From Candidatus Hinthialibacter antarcticus (lineage in GTDB: Bacteria > Hinthialibacterota > Hinthialibacteria > Hinthialibacterales > Hinthialibacteraceae): DNA of 64,000 bases. Both the position numbers and the translations under genes were made by a program. The DNA is taken from the NCBI GenBank assembly GCA_030765645.1, contig JAVCCE010000021.1:1-64000 (forward strand), given 5' to 3'. The notes below the pieces were generated by a model. The model worked only from the letters and a program-made list of their open reading frames with translations, was not told where the DNA came from and ran no database searches. Of this stretch, positions 1 to 8,232 are shown piece by piece. The first letter of the stretch is position 1. Each line of letters opens with the position of its first letter.

Positions 1-66
1 GAGGTTCGCCCTCCCCACATCATTCGAAATATTGGTGGGTTATTACCTGCCGTTCATGATGATTGA
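1..66. repeat. Dispersed intergenic repeat, family H, copy 1
   Basis: This stretch is repeated in reverse complement at 50374-50440 with only a few differences. It carries GGGAGGGCGAACCTC on one strand and a variant of the GGTGGGTTATTACC motif common to other intergenic repeats here. It does not look coding. In the second copy the element sits inside another repeat, so it may be mobile or spread by recombination. The copy is cut by the window edge. Confidence 0.6.
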
Positions 67-179
67 AACATTGCATGGTGGGCTGCTTCGCGAGCCAAAC
101 TACCTTGGCTTATCATTCGTTCGGGGAGGGCGAGGCCCCCGCCGAGCCGCGTTTGAATAAATACGGATATATATCCAAG

Positions 180-292
180 CCCTCACCCCAACCCTCTCCC
201 AGTGGGGAGAGGGAGCAAACTTTCGGTTTTATCCGGCTCACCAGGAGGTTCGCCTGCGGCAGGCAGGCGAACCCAATCTTTGGGGGCGGAAC
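180..292. repeat. Palindromic intergenic repeats (family C and a GGTTCGCCTGC hairpin)
   Basis: Positions 180-215 hold the CCCTCACCCCAACC...GGGGAGAGGGAGC type of repeat, also seen at 29518-29555 and, inverted, at 19329-19360, 19430-19465 and 29478-29505. Positions 238-280 form a hairpin around GTTCGCCTGC and GCAGGCGAAC. I see no gene here. These are short GC-rich dispersed palindromes of unknown function. Confidence 0.55.
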
Positions 293-299
293 TTAAACG

Positions 300-737
300 G
301 ATCATCACCCTCTACCGCATCCGCATCATTGCGAGCGAAGCGATCAACCTATGATTATCAAACTAAAGCCCCAGAAACTGACAATAAAATAGTACAAAGT
401 ATAAAAACGCGAGCCACTGCCTCTACACAAGTGTCCTAAAATTGGGATACGACTAAAATGTCTTATCTCAAAAATGAGTTATTTTTCTTCATTACTAAAA
501 AATCCGGGTAATAAAAACTTCCTATACCGAATAAACCGTTTCTATCTTTTTTTCATAAATCAAAAAATGCTAATAAAAATGATGTAATAATCCCAGAAGT
601 CCCATATTAGGGACAAAAATACACTTACCTATTTATATTTATTTACTTTAAAGTTTACTAATATTATTCATTATATAAAAATGCGTGATACAATCAAATA
701 ATAGATATAAAAATAGCCATTAAGGAAAATCAAATTG
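300..737 (+). promoter_or_regulatory. AT-rich leader upstream of ndh
   Basis: This gap is strikingly A/T-rich compared with the surrounding genes, especially from about 430 to 720, and holds no convincing reading frame. It presumably contains the promoter of the NADH dehydrogenase gene; a TACAAT -10-like hexamer occurs near 690. A purine-rich AAGGA at about 722-726 can serve as ribosome-binding site for the ATG at 738. No clear operator palindrome was found. Confidence 0.35.
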
Positions 738-2060
738 ATGCCTAAACATCATGTCGTAATAATTGGCGGCGGCTTTGGCGGGCTGTATGCCGCGAAAGCC
801 TTCAAAAACCACCGCGACGTTCAAGTGACGCTGATCGACCGCAGAAATTTCCATCTGTTTCAGCCGCTGCTTTACCAAGTCGCGACGGGCGGCCTCTCTC
901 CGGGCGACATCGCCTCGCCGCTGCGGGCGGTGCTCAAGAACCACAAAAACGTCAAAACCCTGATGGGAGAGGTCATCGACATTGACGTTGAACGCCGCGA
1001 AGTGGTGCTGCGCGACGACGTGGTACCCTATGACACCCTGATCGTCGCGACCGGCGTCACACACTCGTACTTCGGCAATAACGATTGGGCTGAAATCGCG
1101 CCAGGCCTCAAAACCATCGAAGACGCCATCGAGATGCGCCGCAAAATTTTTCTCGCCTTTGAAGGCGCCGAGCGTCAGGACGATCTCGAGGAGACCCGCG
1201 CCTGGATGAATTTCGTTATCGTCGGCGGCGGCCCCACCGGGGTTGAGTTGGCGGGCGCACTAGCGGAACTCTCGAACCACACGCTGCGCCATGATTTTCG
1301 CTCAATCGACGCCAGCAAGGCGAACATCTATCTCGTCGAAGGCGCCGACCGCATTCTGCCGCCCTATCACGAAAATTTATCGGAAGACGCCGAATATCAT
1401 TTGCGGCAGCTGGGCGTTGACGTAAAAACCAGCACCTTCGTCACCAACATCGACGGCGACCGCGTCACCATGAAACACAACGGACGAGAAGAAACCCTGC
1501 GCGCCAAGACCGTCCTGTGGGCGGCGGGCGTACAAGCGTCGCCGTTGGGGCGCATTCTCGCCGACCGCGCCACCGCATCGCTCGACCGCATCGGGCGCGT
1601 GATGGTCGATGAACATCTCGCCATCCCCAACCACCCCGAGATCATGGTCATCGGCGACCTGGCGCATTGCATCGGCAAAGACGAAAAGCCGCTGCCCGGC
1701 ATCGCGCCCGTCGCCATGCAGCAGGGCGCCTTTGCGGCCAAGCATATTGAAATGAAGAGGCAAAACCGCGCGTTCAAACCCTTCGAGTATTTCGACAAAG
1801 GCAACATGGCGGTCATTGGCCGCAACGCCGCCGTCGCCGACATCCACGGCGTACACGTCAAAGGCCTGCTGGCGTGGTTGATGTGGTTGTTCGTCCACAT
1901 TTTATATCTGGTTGAATATGACAACCGCCTGTTGGTCGCGACCCAATGGGCGTGGAACTATTTCACCCGAAACCGGGGCGCGCGCCTGATCACGCACCAG
2001 GAAAATTTAGACCTCAAGAAAAAACCTCAGCGCAAAAATGAATATCACTTTTCAGAGTAG
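738..2060 (+). CDS. ndh: Type II NADH:quinone oxidoreductase (NDH-2)
   Basis: A single-subunit, peripheral-membrane FAD enzyme that passes electrons from NADH to quinone without pumping protons. The N-terminal FAD-binding motif GGGFGG lies at residues 10-15, the NADH-binding motif VGGGPTG at about 163-169, and a second FAD contact, VIGDLAH, near residue 304. A hydrophobic C-terminal segment at about 376-412 fits membrane attachment. At 440 residues the length is normal. A TTG three bases upstream could also start the frame, but the ATG at 738 follows AAGGA with usual spacing. The gene stands alone after a long AT-rich leader. The family also contains sulfide:quinone oxidoreductase relatives, but the overall pattern is NDH-2. 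Confidence 0.93.
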   Translation: MPKHHVVIIGGGFGGLYAAKAFKNHRDVQVTLIDRRNFHLFQPLLYQVATGGLSPGDIASPLRAVLKNHKNVKTLMGEVIDIDVERREVVLRDDVVPYDTLIVATGVTHSYFGNNDWAEIAPGLKTIEDAIEMRRKIFLAFEGAERQDDLEETRAWMNFVIVGGGPTGVELAGALAELSNHTLRHDFRSIDASKANIYLVEGADRILPPYHENLSEDAEYHLRQLGVDVKTSTFVTNIDGDRVTMKHNGREETLRAKTVLWAAGVQASPLGRILADRATASLDRIGRVMVDEHLAIPNHPEIMVIGDLAHCIGKDEKPLPGIAPVAMQQGAFAAKHIEMKRQNRAFKPFEYFDKGNMAVIGRNAAVADIHGVHVKGLLAWLMWLFVHILYLVEYDNRLLVATQWAWNYFTRNRGARLITHQENLDLKKKPQRKNEYHFSE

Positions 2061-2094
2061 AATTATTTCGTCTCTGAATTTGTAATCCCCTTGC

Positions 2095-2235
2095 GAATGG
2101 CATGAGGGCAGACCTTGATGCAACGAAATCAAAAATATCAGCCCTGTAGGGGCGCAACACGTTGCGCCCGAATCCCCCCTGGCGCTTTCAGCGCCGTCCC
2201 CCCTTAAAAAGGGGGGCTAAAAGTCTTAAGTCAAT
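2095..2235. repeat. Composite repeat: GTTGCGCCC hairpin plus family B
   Basis: Positions 2100-2185 closely resemble 29395-29485, sharing CCTTGAT-CAACGAAA, an AAAAATAT block and GGCGCAAC-CGTTGC. The right half (about 2160-2230) is the family B repeat: CCCCCCTGGCGC, a short loop, GCGCC, then a CCCCCCTT/AAGGGGGG hairpin. Family B recurs at 38804-38848, 42126-42170, 50464-50525 and 60699-60745. The rest of the 2061-2667 gap holds further repeats and no gene. Confidence 0.6.
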
Positions 2236-2311
2236 GACATTGCCTCAAGTTGGGGGAGGACAAAGGTGGGGGTTGTCCGATAAGGCTGATACTCATCAAA
2301 AAGCCTATTTC

Positions 2312-2372
2312 CCTGGGAGCGCCGTTGTCCACAACGGCATTCACCGGTGCGAGTATAGATACTCGCGCTCCT
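2312..2372. repeat. Double-hairpin repeat, family E, copy 1
   Basis: Two adjacent palindromes are visible: GCCGTTGTCCACAACGGC and GCGAGTATAGATACTCGC, separated by about 11 bases. The same pair occurs at 2515-2566 and, inverted, at 63896-63955. The first palindrome contains TTGTCCACA, one base from the consensus DnaA box, which may be coincidence. Confidence 0.65.
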
Positions 2373-2514
2373 GTTTGTTCCCCCCGACGCTTGGAGCCTT
2401 AATACAAAAACCCGTTTACTTCTAGATTATTGAATTCGGAAATTTTTATTGGTGGGTTTCGCTGCGCTCAACGCCACCCTACTTGAGACGCGTCATACAT
2501 CCGAAGGGTGCGAA

Positions 2515-2566
2515 GCGTTGTCCACAACGGCATTCAACGATGCGAGTATAAATACTCGCGCTCCTG
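2515..2566. repeat. Double-hairpin repeat, family E, copy 2
   Basis: A slightly diverged copy of the element at 2312-2372. The first stem is shortened to GCGTTGTCCACAACG and the second reads GCGAGTATAAATACTCGC. The base changes leave both palindromes largely intact, which suggests the hairpin matters more than the exact sequence. It lies about 100 bases before the SMUG1 gene. Confidence 0.62.
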
Positions 2567-2667
2567 TATGGCGGCTTCGACGCGGTATCTCTCGCGGTTG
2601 CGTGTGTTCTCAAGTTCGCCATCCATAAGGGGGCGATGAATTCTTTTTTTCGCGTTATACTCCCGCC

Positions 2668-3378
2668 ATGAAACTGATAAAGATTACGCGCGAACTCGTG
2701 AATGAGGTGGAGACACTTTCGTTCTCTCCACCCGTAACCCATGTCTATAACCCGCTGGTGTATGCGCGGGCGCCGCACGAACTCTACCTCAAACGGTTTG
2801 GTTCCAGCCCAAAAGAAGCCGTCTTTCTCGGCATGAACCCCGGCCCCTGGGGCATGGCGCAGACGGGCGTTCCCTTTGGCGAGATTGAACTGGTGCGCGA
2901 CTGGATGGGCCTGCAAGCGCCCGTCGGCAAGCCCCCCCGCGAACACCCCAAGCGCCCCATCGAAGGCTTTGACTGCCAACGCAGCGAGGTCAGCGGGCGC
3001 CGATTGTGGGGATGGGCGCGCGACGAATTCAACACGCCGCAAGCGTTCTTTGAACGCTTCTTTGTCATCAATTATTGTCCGCTGTGTTTTATGGAAGAAA
3101 GCGGGCGCAACTTCACCCCCGACAAATTGCCCGTCGCCGAAAGCGCGCCGCTGTTTGACGCCTGCGACCGCGCCTTTCGCGCCATGATTGACGCGCTGCA
3201 ACCCGAATGGGTAATCGGCGTCGGCGGGTTTGCCGAACGCCGCGCACAAATGGCGCTCGACGGCGTCGACCAAAAAATCGGTAAAATACTTCACCCCAGC
3301 CCCGCCAGCCCCGCCGCCAACAAAGGCTGGACGCAAAAAGCCGTCACCGCGCTCACCAAGTACGGCATCCGAATTTAA
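2668..3378 (+). CDS. SMUG1-type uracil-DNA glycosylase
   Basis: Removes uracil and oxidised pyrimidines from DNA as the first step of base-excision repair. Two SMUG1 signatures are clear: motif 1, GMNPGPWGMAQTGVPFGE, at residues 55-72 (the Asn at 57 matches the water-positioning Asn of animal SMUG1) and motif 2, HPSPASPAANKGW, at 209-221 with the catalytic-type His209. At 236 residues it is close to bacterial SMUG1-like proteins. The gene is not in an obvious operon. Its last codons (KYGIRI, stop) form the start of a 79-bp tandem duplication that continues downstream, so the 3' end of the gene has been copied into the intergenic space. Confidence 0.9.
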   Translation: MKLIKITRELVNEVETLSFSPPVTHVYNPLVYARAPHELYLKRFGSSPKEAVFLGMNPGPWGMAQTGVPFGEIELVRDWMGLQAPVGKPPREHPKRPIEGFDCQRSEVSGRRLWGWARDEFNTPQAFFERFFVINYCPLCFMEESGRNFTPDKLPVAESAPLFDACDRAFRAMIDALQPEWVIGVGGFAERRAQMALDGVDQKIGKILHPSPASPAANKGWTQKAVTALTKYGIRI

Positions 3379-3569
3379 ATACCAAACGGCCTTTCAAGGG
3401 CTGTCCGCTTCGCGGCCTTGCCCTTGCCACCCAACCAAGTACGGCATCCGAATTTAAGTCCCAAAACGGCCTTTCAAGGGCTGTCCGCTTCGCGGCCTTA
3501 CCCTTGCCACCCAACCAAGTACGGCATCCGAATCTAAATACCAAACGGCCTTGCCCTTGCCACCCAACC
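3361..3569. repeat. 79/80-bp tandem repeat overlapping the SMUG1 gene end
   Basis: TACGGCATCCGAAT begins at 3361, 3440 and 3520, giving periods of 79 and 80 bases. The first unit includes the last codons and stop of the SMUG1 gene. The third is shortened by an internal deletion of about two dozen bases. Each unit also carries the GGGCTG...CCTTGCCCTTGCCACCCAA palindromic repeat found elsewhere (29381, 33933, 38889), so a dispersed repeat appears to have been amplified together with the gene end. Confidence 0.85.
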
Positions 3570-3630
3570 AAATTTTTTATCGCAACTGCTCAAGCCAATC
3601 GCTATTTCATCCACAAAATAGACTGGGCAT

Positions 3631-3664
3631 AAAAAAAGAGCGCGACGAAACGCCGCGCTCTTTT
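3631..3664. terminator. Rho-independent terminator, probably bidirectional
   Basis: A run of A, then AGAGCGCG, a nine-base loop, CGCGCTCT and TTTT. It lies just past the stop of the minus-strand LVIVD gene and downstream of the plus-strand SMUG1 gene and its repeats, so it can end transcription in both directions. Confidence 0.8.
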
Positions 3665-3687
3665 ACATACAGAATCGAAAACACTGC

Positions 3688-5484
3688 CTAGGGTTGCGAA
3701 TGCAACAACTCCACAGGAACCGAAACGCCCTTCGGCAAACGGTAGACCTCAATCACGTCCACAAACACCGTCACGTTGGGGTCGCCCGCCGCGCCGATGT
3801 TCGCTACTTGCAAAATGGGATTGATCAGCGAACCCTGGTCGGGCTGGTAGACAATGCTCATCCAAGTGGAGCCTTCAACCAACTGTTGAGTCGTCGCGGG
3901 GAAATTCAACCCAATCGAACCATCGAACGAACCCGCGACCGTCAAACCGCCGCGCAACGCGCCCACCGCAATCGAAGCGTTGGGGAAATCAGCGCGCAGC
4001 AAGGCGCGGATCAGCAATGGATCGCCGCCGCCGTCAATCGCTAAAGAACTATACATAAACCCGACCTGCTCGGGCGCCACGGAAATAGCGAGGCCTTTGC
4101 CGTCGCTGGATTGCGGCAGAACCAGCGGCGAAAGCGCCGTCATCGCGAATTGGCCCGGCGCGGCATTGGTAAAGCCGCCCGGCAGTTCTGACCACCCGCT
4201 TTCGACCAACGTCGCCGTATCAAACGCGTAGGTCGCCAATGGCTGCAAACCGCTGGCCGGCGGGGTGGTCGGCGTCGGGGTGGGGATTGCAGCGATCACG
4301 GTCGGCGTGGGCGTTGGCGCAACCACCGGCGTACTCGTCGGAGGCGCAGGCGTCGCCGTGGGCGCATTGAGCGGCGTCGGCGTATTTTGCGGGATAATCA
4401 CCGGCGGCGTATTGGTTGGCGTCGGCGTTCGGGTCGGGACCGGGGTCGATGTTGGGACGACTGGCGTTGACGTTGGGCGTACGCCTTTCGGCCCGTGCTC
4501 AAAGACTTGCAAAAGGCCGTCGCCCGCCAAATAGACATACCCGTCAAATGCAATCACGTCTAGCGCAGTTTGAACAACCTCATTCGAGAAAATACGGTTC
4601 ACGGTGGGGATGCGCTCATAGTCATAAATACGCAGGCCGCCGTTGAAGGTCAATTGAGAACCAACCCCGCTATCAAAAGATGTCGCCGTATAAGCGAAGC
4701 CTTCGCGTACGGAGATGCGCCACACTTCATTATCATGGGTGGTGAATGCGCTGGCGAGATGTTGGGGCGCGTCCGGGTTCGAGATGTCGAACAAGTCGAT
4801 GCCGGTGAATCCCACGGCGACGCCGAGAGTATTGCCGTCAACCGAAACGCCGTTGTTTCCGTCAAACTCGTTGATGACGCTGACGAATGTATTGACCAGC
4901 GTGGTCTGGGCCGGGTTTGAGGTATTTAAAATCATAATGTCTGACCACGTGGCGACGTAGGAGCGCCCGCCTGCGGTGGTCATGTCGATGGCTTCGTCAT
5001 TGGCGTCGATCACCGACAACGGCGCCAGTTTGTTGGGCGCGGCGATCTGTAATTGCGTAACCACAATGCGGTTGTTGACGCCAATGTAAACTACATCGCC
5101 GATGGCGTGAACAAAGTTGACGTTCTCGCGGTTTTCGGTCACGGCGCGTTCATCAATAATCGACGGCGCGCCCGGGTCAGTCACATCAGCGATGACAATA
5201 TTATTTCCCGTCGCTTCATCCATACCAACGACCAATGTATTTCCGACGGAGGTCAGGCCAATTACGCTACTGGGGACGGGAAACTCTCCAAGCAACGAGG
5301 GCGAACCCGGGCTGCTGACATCGTAGATGCGAACGTCGCTGTCGCCGCCGACGTACATGCGATTGCCGTCGAGGTGAAGCGCAAGCGCACTCACTTCTAA
5401 CTGCGCGACGGGGTTAATGGTTTGCGCGTGCGTGACGGCGGCGCAGACCAGTGCAGCAAATAAAAAACAGGCAAAGCGTTTCAT
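3688..5484 (-). CDS. Exported LVIVD-repeat beta-propeller protein with Pro/Thr linker
   Basis: A 598-residue secreted protein of unknown function. It starts with a Sec signal peptide (MKRFACFLFAALVCAAVTHAQ). Residues of about 25-335 contain LVIVD-type repeats such as YDVSSPGSPSLLGE, ADVTDPGAPS and FDISNPDAPQHLA, a family thought to form beta-propellers at the cell surface. A Pro/Thr-rich low-complexity linker at about 340-415 leads to a C-terminal domain of about 180 residues that I do not recognise; it looks beta-rich. Such linkers usually separate two extracellular domains. The gene is flanked by a terminator and a large palindromic repeat, so it is probably transcribed alone. Confidence 0.8.
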   Translation of the reverse strand: MKRFACFLFAALVCAAVTHAQTINPVAQLEVSALALHLDGNRMYVGGDSDVRIYDVSSPGSPSLLGEFPVPSSVIGLTSVGNTLVVGMDEATGNNIVIADVTDPGAPSIIDERAVTENRENVNFVHAIGDVVYIGVNNRIVVTQLQIAAPNKLAPLSVIDANDEAIDMTTAGGRSYVATWSDIMILNTSNPAQTTLVNTFVSVINEFDGNNGVSVDGNTLGVAVGFTGIDLFDISNPDAPQHLASAFTTHDNEVWRISVREGFAYTATSFDSGVGSQLTFNGGLRIYDYERIPTVNRIFSNEVVQTALDVIAFDGYVYLAGDGLLQVFEHGPKGVRPTSTPVVPTSTPVPTRTPTPTNTPPVIIPQNTPTPLNAPTATPAPPTSTPVVAPTPTPTVIAAIPTPTPTTPPASGLQPLATYAFDTATLVESGWSELPGGFTNAAPGQFAMTALSPLVLPQSSDGKGLAISVAPEQVGFMYSSLAIDGGGDPLLIRALLRADFPNASIAVGALRGGLTVAGSFDGSIGLNFPATTQQLVEGSTWMSIVYQPDQGSLINPILQVANIGAAGDPNVTVFVDVIEVYRLPKGVSVPVELLHSQP

Positions 5485-5499
5485 TGGTTTCTCCTTCAG

Positions 5500-5783
5500 G
5501 TTTAATCTAATTCGGGTTTAATTCCTCGCCCCTTTGGGCGCAAGAACGACTAGAAGCCATCTCAAAACATTTGTTGCGTGTGGCATGGGTATAACTCTGC
5601 TCGCTTCAGTGCGGGCTTTCCGGCCCTTATGCACAGGCGCTCCCAGAGTTGCACCCATGCCTGAAATGGTTTGTCAATTTTTGAACTGCCGGAATCCCTT
5701 TTCCTACTCAATCGTTTTTGAGATGCTTTTGAATCTCGATTTGATACCCCGCTGCTTGCGGCGGAGTTGTTCATTGGGCCTTC
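5500..5783. repeat. Large nested palindromic element, family A, full-length copy
   Basis: This element is a reverse-complement relative of 38932-39212. The core at 5582-5661 pairs GGCATGGGT with ACCCATGCC and holds an inner stem around GGGC/GCCC. Outside the core are TTTGAGATG/CATCTCAAA arms, then GCAAG-rich ends. Its edge includes the stop codon of the DUF192 gene at 5771, so the element abuts or enters that gene. Only scattered short frames are present. Function is unknown; it resembles a MITE or a REP-type element. Confidence 0.75.
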
Positions 5784-6295
5784 GCCATGACATCGTTCAC
5801 CATGCGTTGAATTTCGTCATAGGGCAGCGAGATCGGTTCGCCGGGTTTTAGCCCGTTGGCTTCAAACCATCCCTGGTTCATTTCGAGCGCATACAGGCTC
5901 TTATACTTTGACCGGTAGCTGACCACCGGGTCAAACGGGCCGCGATGCGGTTCCATTTTTTCGATATTTCCAATCACGCCGTCGTCGCGGATGTACGCAA
6001 TCGACAGCGGAATTTTGGTGTTCTTCATCCAAAACGACATGTACTGCGGCTCGCGATAAACGAACAACATGCCGTGGTCAGTAGGCATCGACTCGCGGTA
6101 CATCAGCCCCTGGCGTTGCTCGCGCGGGGTAATCGCGATTTCGATGGTCACGATCTGTTTGGCGATGACGCATTCAACAGTGCGCAACGCCCCCAGCGCG
6201 TTGGCGGGAACGCCCGGCGTATGGGTTGATTGACCGCTGCAACCAATCAACGCCAGTAGAAACGCCGCCAAAAAAACAACCGTTGCGTATTTCAT
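5771..6295 (-). CDS. DUF192 lipoprotein
   Basis: A small exported protein with the DUF192 fold. From the ATG at 6295 it begins with a lipoprotein signal (MKYATVVFLAAFLLALIGCS; lipobox Cys20), predicting membrane attachment. The core shows typical DUF192 features: REQRQGLMYRESMPTDHGMLFVY, MSFWMKNTKIPLSIAYI and ALEMNQGWFEANGLKPGE. The biochemical role of the family is unknown. An ATG at 6319 is also in frame but would put eight polar residues before the signal and overlap the preceding gene; the 6295 start lies seven bases after that gene's stop. The two genes are probably cotranscribed. Its stop lies in the edge of a family A repeat. Confidence 0.85.
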   Translation of the reverse strand: MKYATVVFLAAFLLALIGCSGQSTHTPGVPANALGALRTVECVIAKQIVTIEIAITPREQRQGLMYRESMPTDHGMLFVYREPQYMSFWMKNTKIPLSIAYIRDDGVIGNIEKMEPHRGPFDPVVSYRSKYKSLYALEMNQGWFEANGLKPGEPISLPYDEIQRMVNDVMAKAQ

Positions 6296-6302
6296 TGTCT
6301 GG

Positions 6303-8111
6303 TTAGGCTTCGTCTTCACCGTAAAGCGTTTTCATTATCGTTTTCACGCGCTGCGAATAGGTGCAATGGTTGAGCGCAAATTCCTGGCCTGCGCGGGCGA
6401 TGGCGTCGCGCTCATCCGCGTGTTCCAAATAGTATTCTGTTTTCTCGCGTAATTCATCCAAACTATGAAAACAAACCAGATGTTTATTCAGTTCAAATTC
6501 CTCTTCGAGCACGGGCTTGTATTCCGTCAGCAAAAACCCGCCCGCCGCCAACACGTCATAGACGCGCGGGTTGGCCGAATTGAAACACTGTACGTGAAAC
6601 ACGTTGATGTTGACCTGGGCGTGATAATAAACCGAGGGCAAATCCTGGTTGTATTCGGGCGCGTAGCCCGCATAACAGCCGACCAGTTCTTGCGCCCAAT
6701 CCGCCGCGCCCCATTCGGGCGAGCCGTAGGTTTGCAGCCCGAGGTCGTTGACGCGGCGCAGCGCAGCCAGCCGTTTCAAATAGGTGGCGCGTTCTTCTAA
6801 ATAGAGAACCACGAAGCCTTCGTAAGGCAGGCGTTCGCGCCCTTTCGATTGATTAAAGCGTTCTTCGAGCGTGACGCTTTCATCGGCGAGATAGTCTTCG
6901 ACGATGCCGTCGAGCACCACCACAAAATCAGGGTCGCGTTTGAGCCAATAGGCGCGGACTTCTTGAAAGCGCGCAGCGGCCAATGCGCCCATAAAACCGA
7001 CCTTGGGGCCGGTGCGTTGCGGCCATTCTTTGCCCGGCTGGCATTCGGGCAGGGGGCGGATGCCCGCCGCCGTGGGCAAGTAGGTTCCTTCTTTTCCGCT
7101 CAGTTCTTTTAGGTAATCCAGATACGTCGGGTCGAATGAGAAGTAGGCGTCGGTCGCGTCGAGTTCTTCTTTGGTGGTTTGTACGCGCTTGGGGCTGTCG
7201 AGAAACCACAACACTTTTTTGATGGGCAACTTGCTGAGCGACTCGGCCCCTTCATCAGACAGCGTGTTGCGGTTCATCCACAACAACACATCGGGAAAAT
7301 GCTCGCGGGTGTAGACCAGCCACACGTAGGGGTTCAAAAAATTGATCATGCGCTTGTTGGCGGTGAATGACGCCGCGTCGAGGCCGTTGTCTTCGAAGCC
7401 TTGCGACAGCGCGTTAGAGAGATAGTCATGCTCAGGCTCAACCAACACCACCTTGCGTTTACGCCCCGCAGCGGGTTGTTTGAAGTGGTCGAAAATCTCG
7501 CCCATGTATTGCTGGGAGGCTTTGTAGACTTGCTCGGCCATCGGCATATAGTGCTGCTGCAAAGCGGCGACCATGCGTTTTTCATAATCGCCCCACTCAA
7601 CCCCGCATTGCACCGAAACGGGAACCAGCGCCGAGACGGGATTGGTGTGAACAAACTTTAAAACCGTCTCGGCCGGGTTTGGGTCAAGAATCAAAATGGT
7701 GCGGTCGGAACGCAGCATGTCCGTCCAGTCAAACCGTTTAAAGGCTTCGTGCAGCAGGTCGATGCGGTCTTCGATAATTAACATGCGCTGGGCGTTGCGG
7801 CCTTTTCGCAATTGCGGATAGAGATGCAGCGGCAGATAGCCCAGGCCGGGGCGCAAGATGATAAATAAGCGCTGTTTGTCGGCGTCAGAATTGCGCAACG
7901 TGGCTTCCGCCGTCTTCCAGGGGTCGTTGGGGCCGTGAATCCAGGCGCCGTCGGCGTTTTGTTGACACAAAACCACGTCGGCGCTTTTGTCTTCAAACGT
8001 ATAGGCGCCGTTTGCCGATGCGGCCTCGATCTGGGGGACGTAGTGTGGATACAGTTGGGCCATCAACTGCAAATTCTGGAGATAGGTTTCCTGGCTGGGC
8101 GTTTGGTTCAT
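6303..8111 (-). CDS. CgeB-like glycosyltransferase (DUF3880/Glyco_trans_1_2)
   Basis: A large cytoplasmic protein, about 600 residues from the ATG at 8111, resembling spore-maturation protein CgeB and related GT-B glycosyltransferases. The C-terminal half has the usual block: YHAQVNINVFHVQCFNSANPRVYDVLAAGGFLLTEYKPVLEEEF, followed by a helical tail ending in a SQRVKTIMKTLYG segment. The middle holds a DUF3880-like region with VLWFLDSPKR. The acceptor is unknown; relatives modify surface polysaccharide or glycoproteins. The frame is open to 8216, but the first 35 residues look unstructured and the ATG at 8111 is preceded by a G-rich stretch. It forms a pair with the DUF192 gene. Confidence 0.78.
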   Translation of the reverse strand: MNQTPSQETYLQNLQLMAQLYPHYVPQIEAASANGAYTFEDKSADVVLCQQNADGAWIHGPNDPWKTAEATLRNSDADKQRLFIILRPGLGYLPLHLYPQLRKGRNAQRMLIIEDRIDLLHEAFKRFDWTDMLRSDRTILILDPNPAETVLKFVHTNPVSALVPVSVQCGVEWGDYEKRMVAALQQHYMPMAEQVYKASQQYMGEIFDHFKQPAAGRKRKVVLVEPEHDYLSNALSQGFEDNGLDAASFTANKRMINFLNPYVWLVYTREHFPDVLLWMNRNTLSDEGAESLSKLPIKKVLWFLDSPKRVQTTKEELDATDAYFSFDPTYLDYLKELSGKEGTYLPTAAGIRPLPECQPGKEWPQRTGPKVGFMGALAAARFQEVRAYWLKRDPDFVVVLDGIVEDYLADESVTLEERFNQSKGRERLPYEGFVVLYLEERATYLKRLAALRRVNDLGLQTYGSPEWGAADWAQELVGCYAGYAPEYNQDLPSVYYHAQVNINVFHVQCFNSANPRVYDVLAAGGFLLTEYKPVLEEEFELNKHLVCFHSLDELREKTEYYLEHADERDAIARAGQEFALNHCTYSQRVKTIMKTLYGEDEA

Positions 8112-8232
8112 TGGCCCCCATTGAGACGCATAGAATGATGACGATATTGATGGATGGGCAAAAGCGCAGACTCGTGCTATCGTCATTAGCGAACGGTTCA
8201 TCATAACACAAATCACAAATGGAACGAACGCA

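Noticed and set aside
2479-3336. A 285-codon minus-strand frame over the SMUG1 gene
   Set aside because: It is a shadow of a gene with both catalytic SMUG1 motifs and begins or ends in repeat DNA.
3361-3569. CRISPR-like array
   Set aside because: Units of 79-80 bases with no distinct spacers; each unit is one continuous repeat that includes a gene end.
4265-4534. A Gly/Val-rich plus-strand frame of 89 codons
   Set aside because: It is the complement of the Pro/Thr-rich linker of the LVIVD protein; the GlyVal repeats are an artefact.
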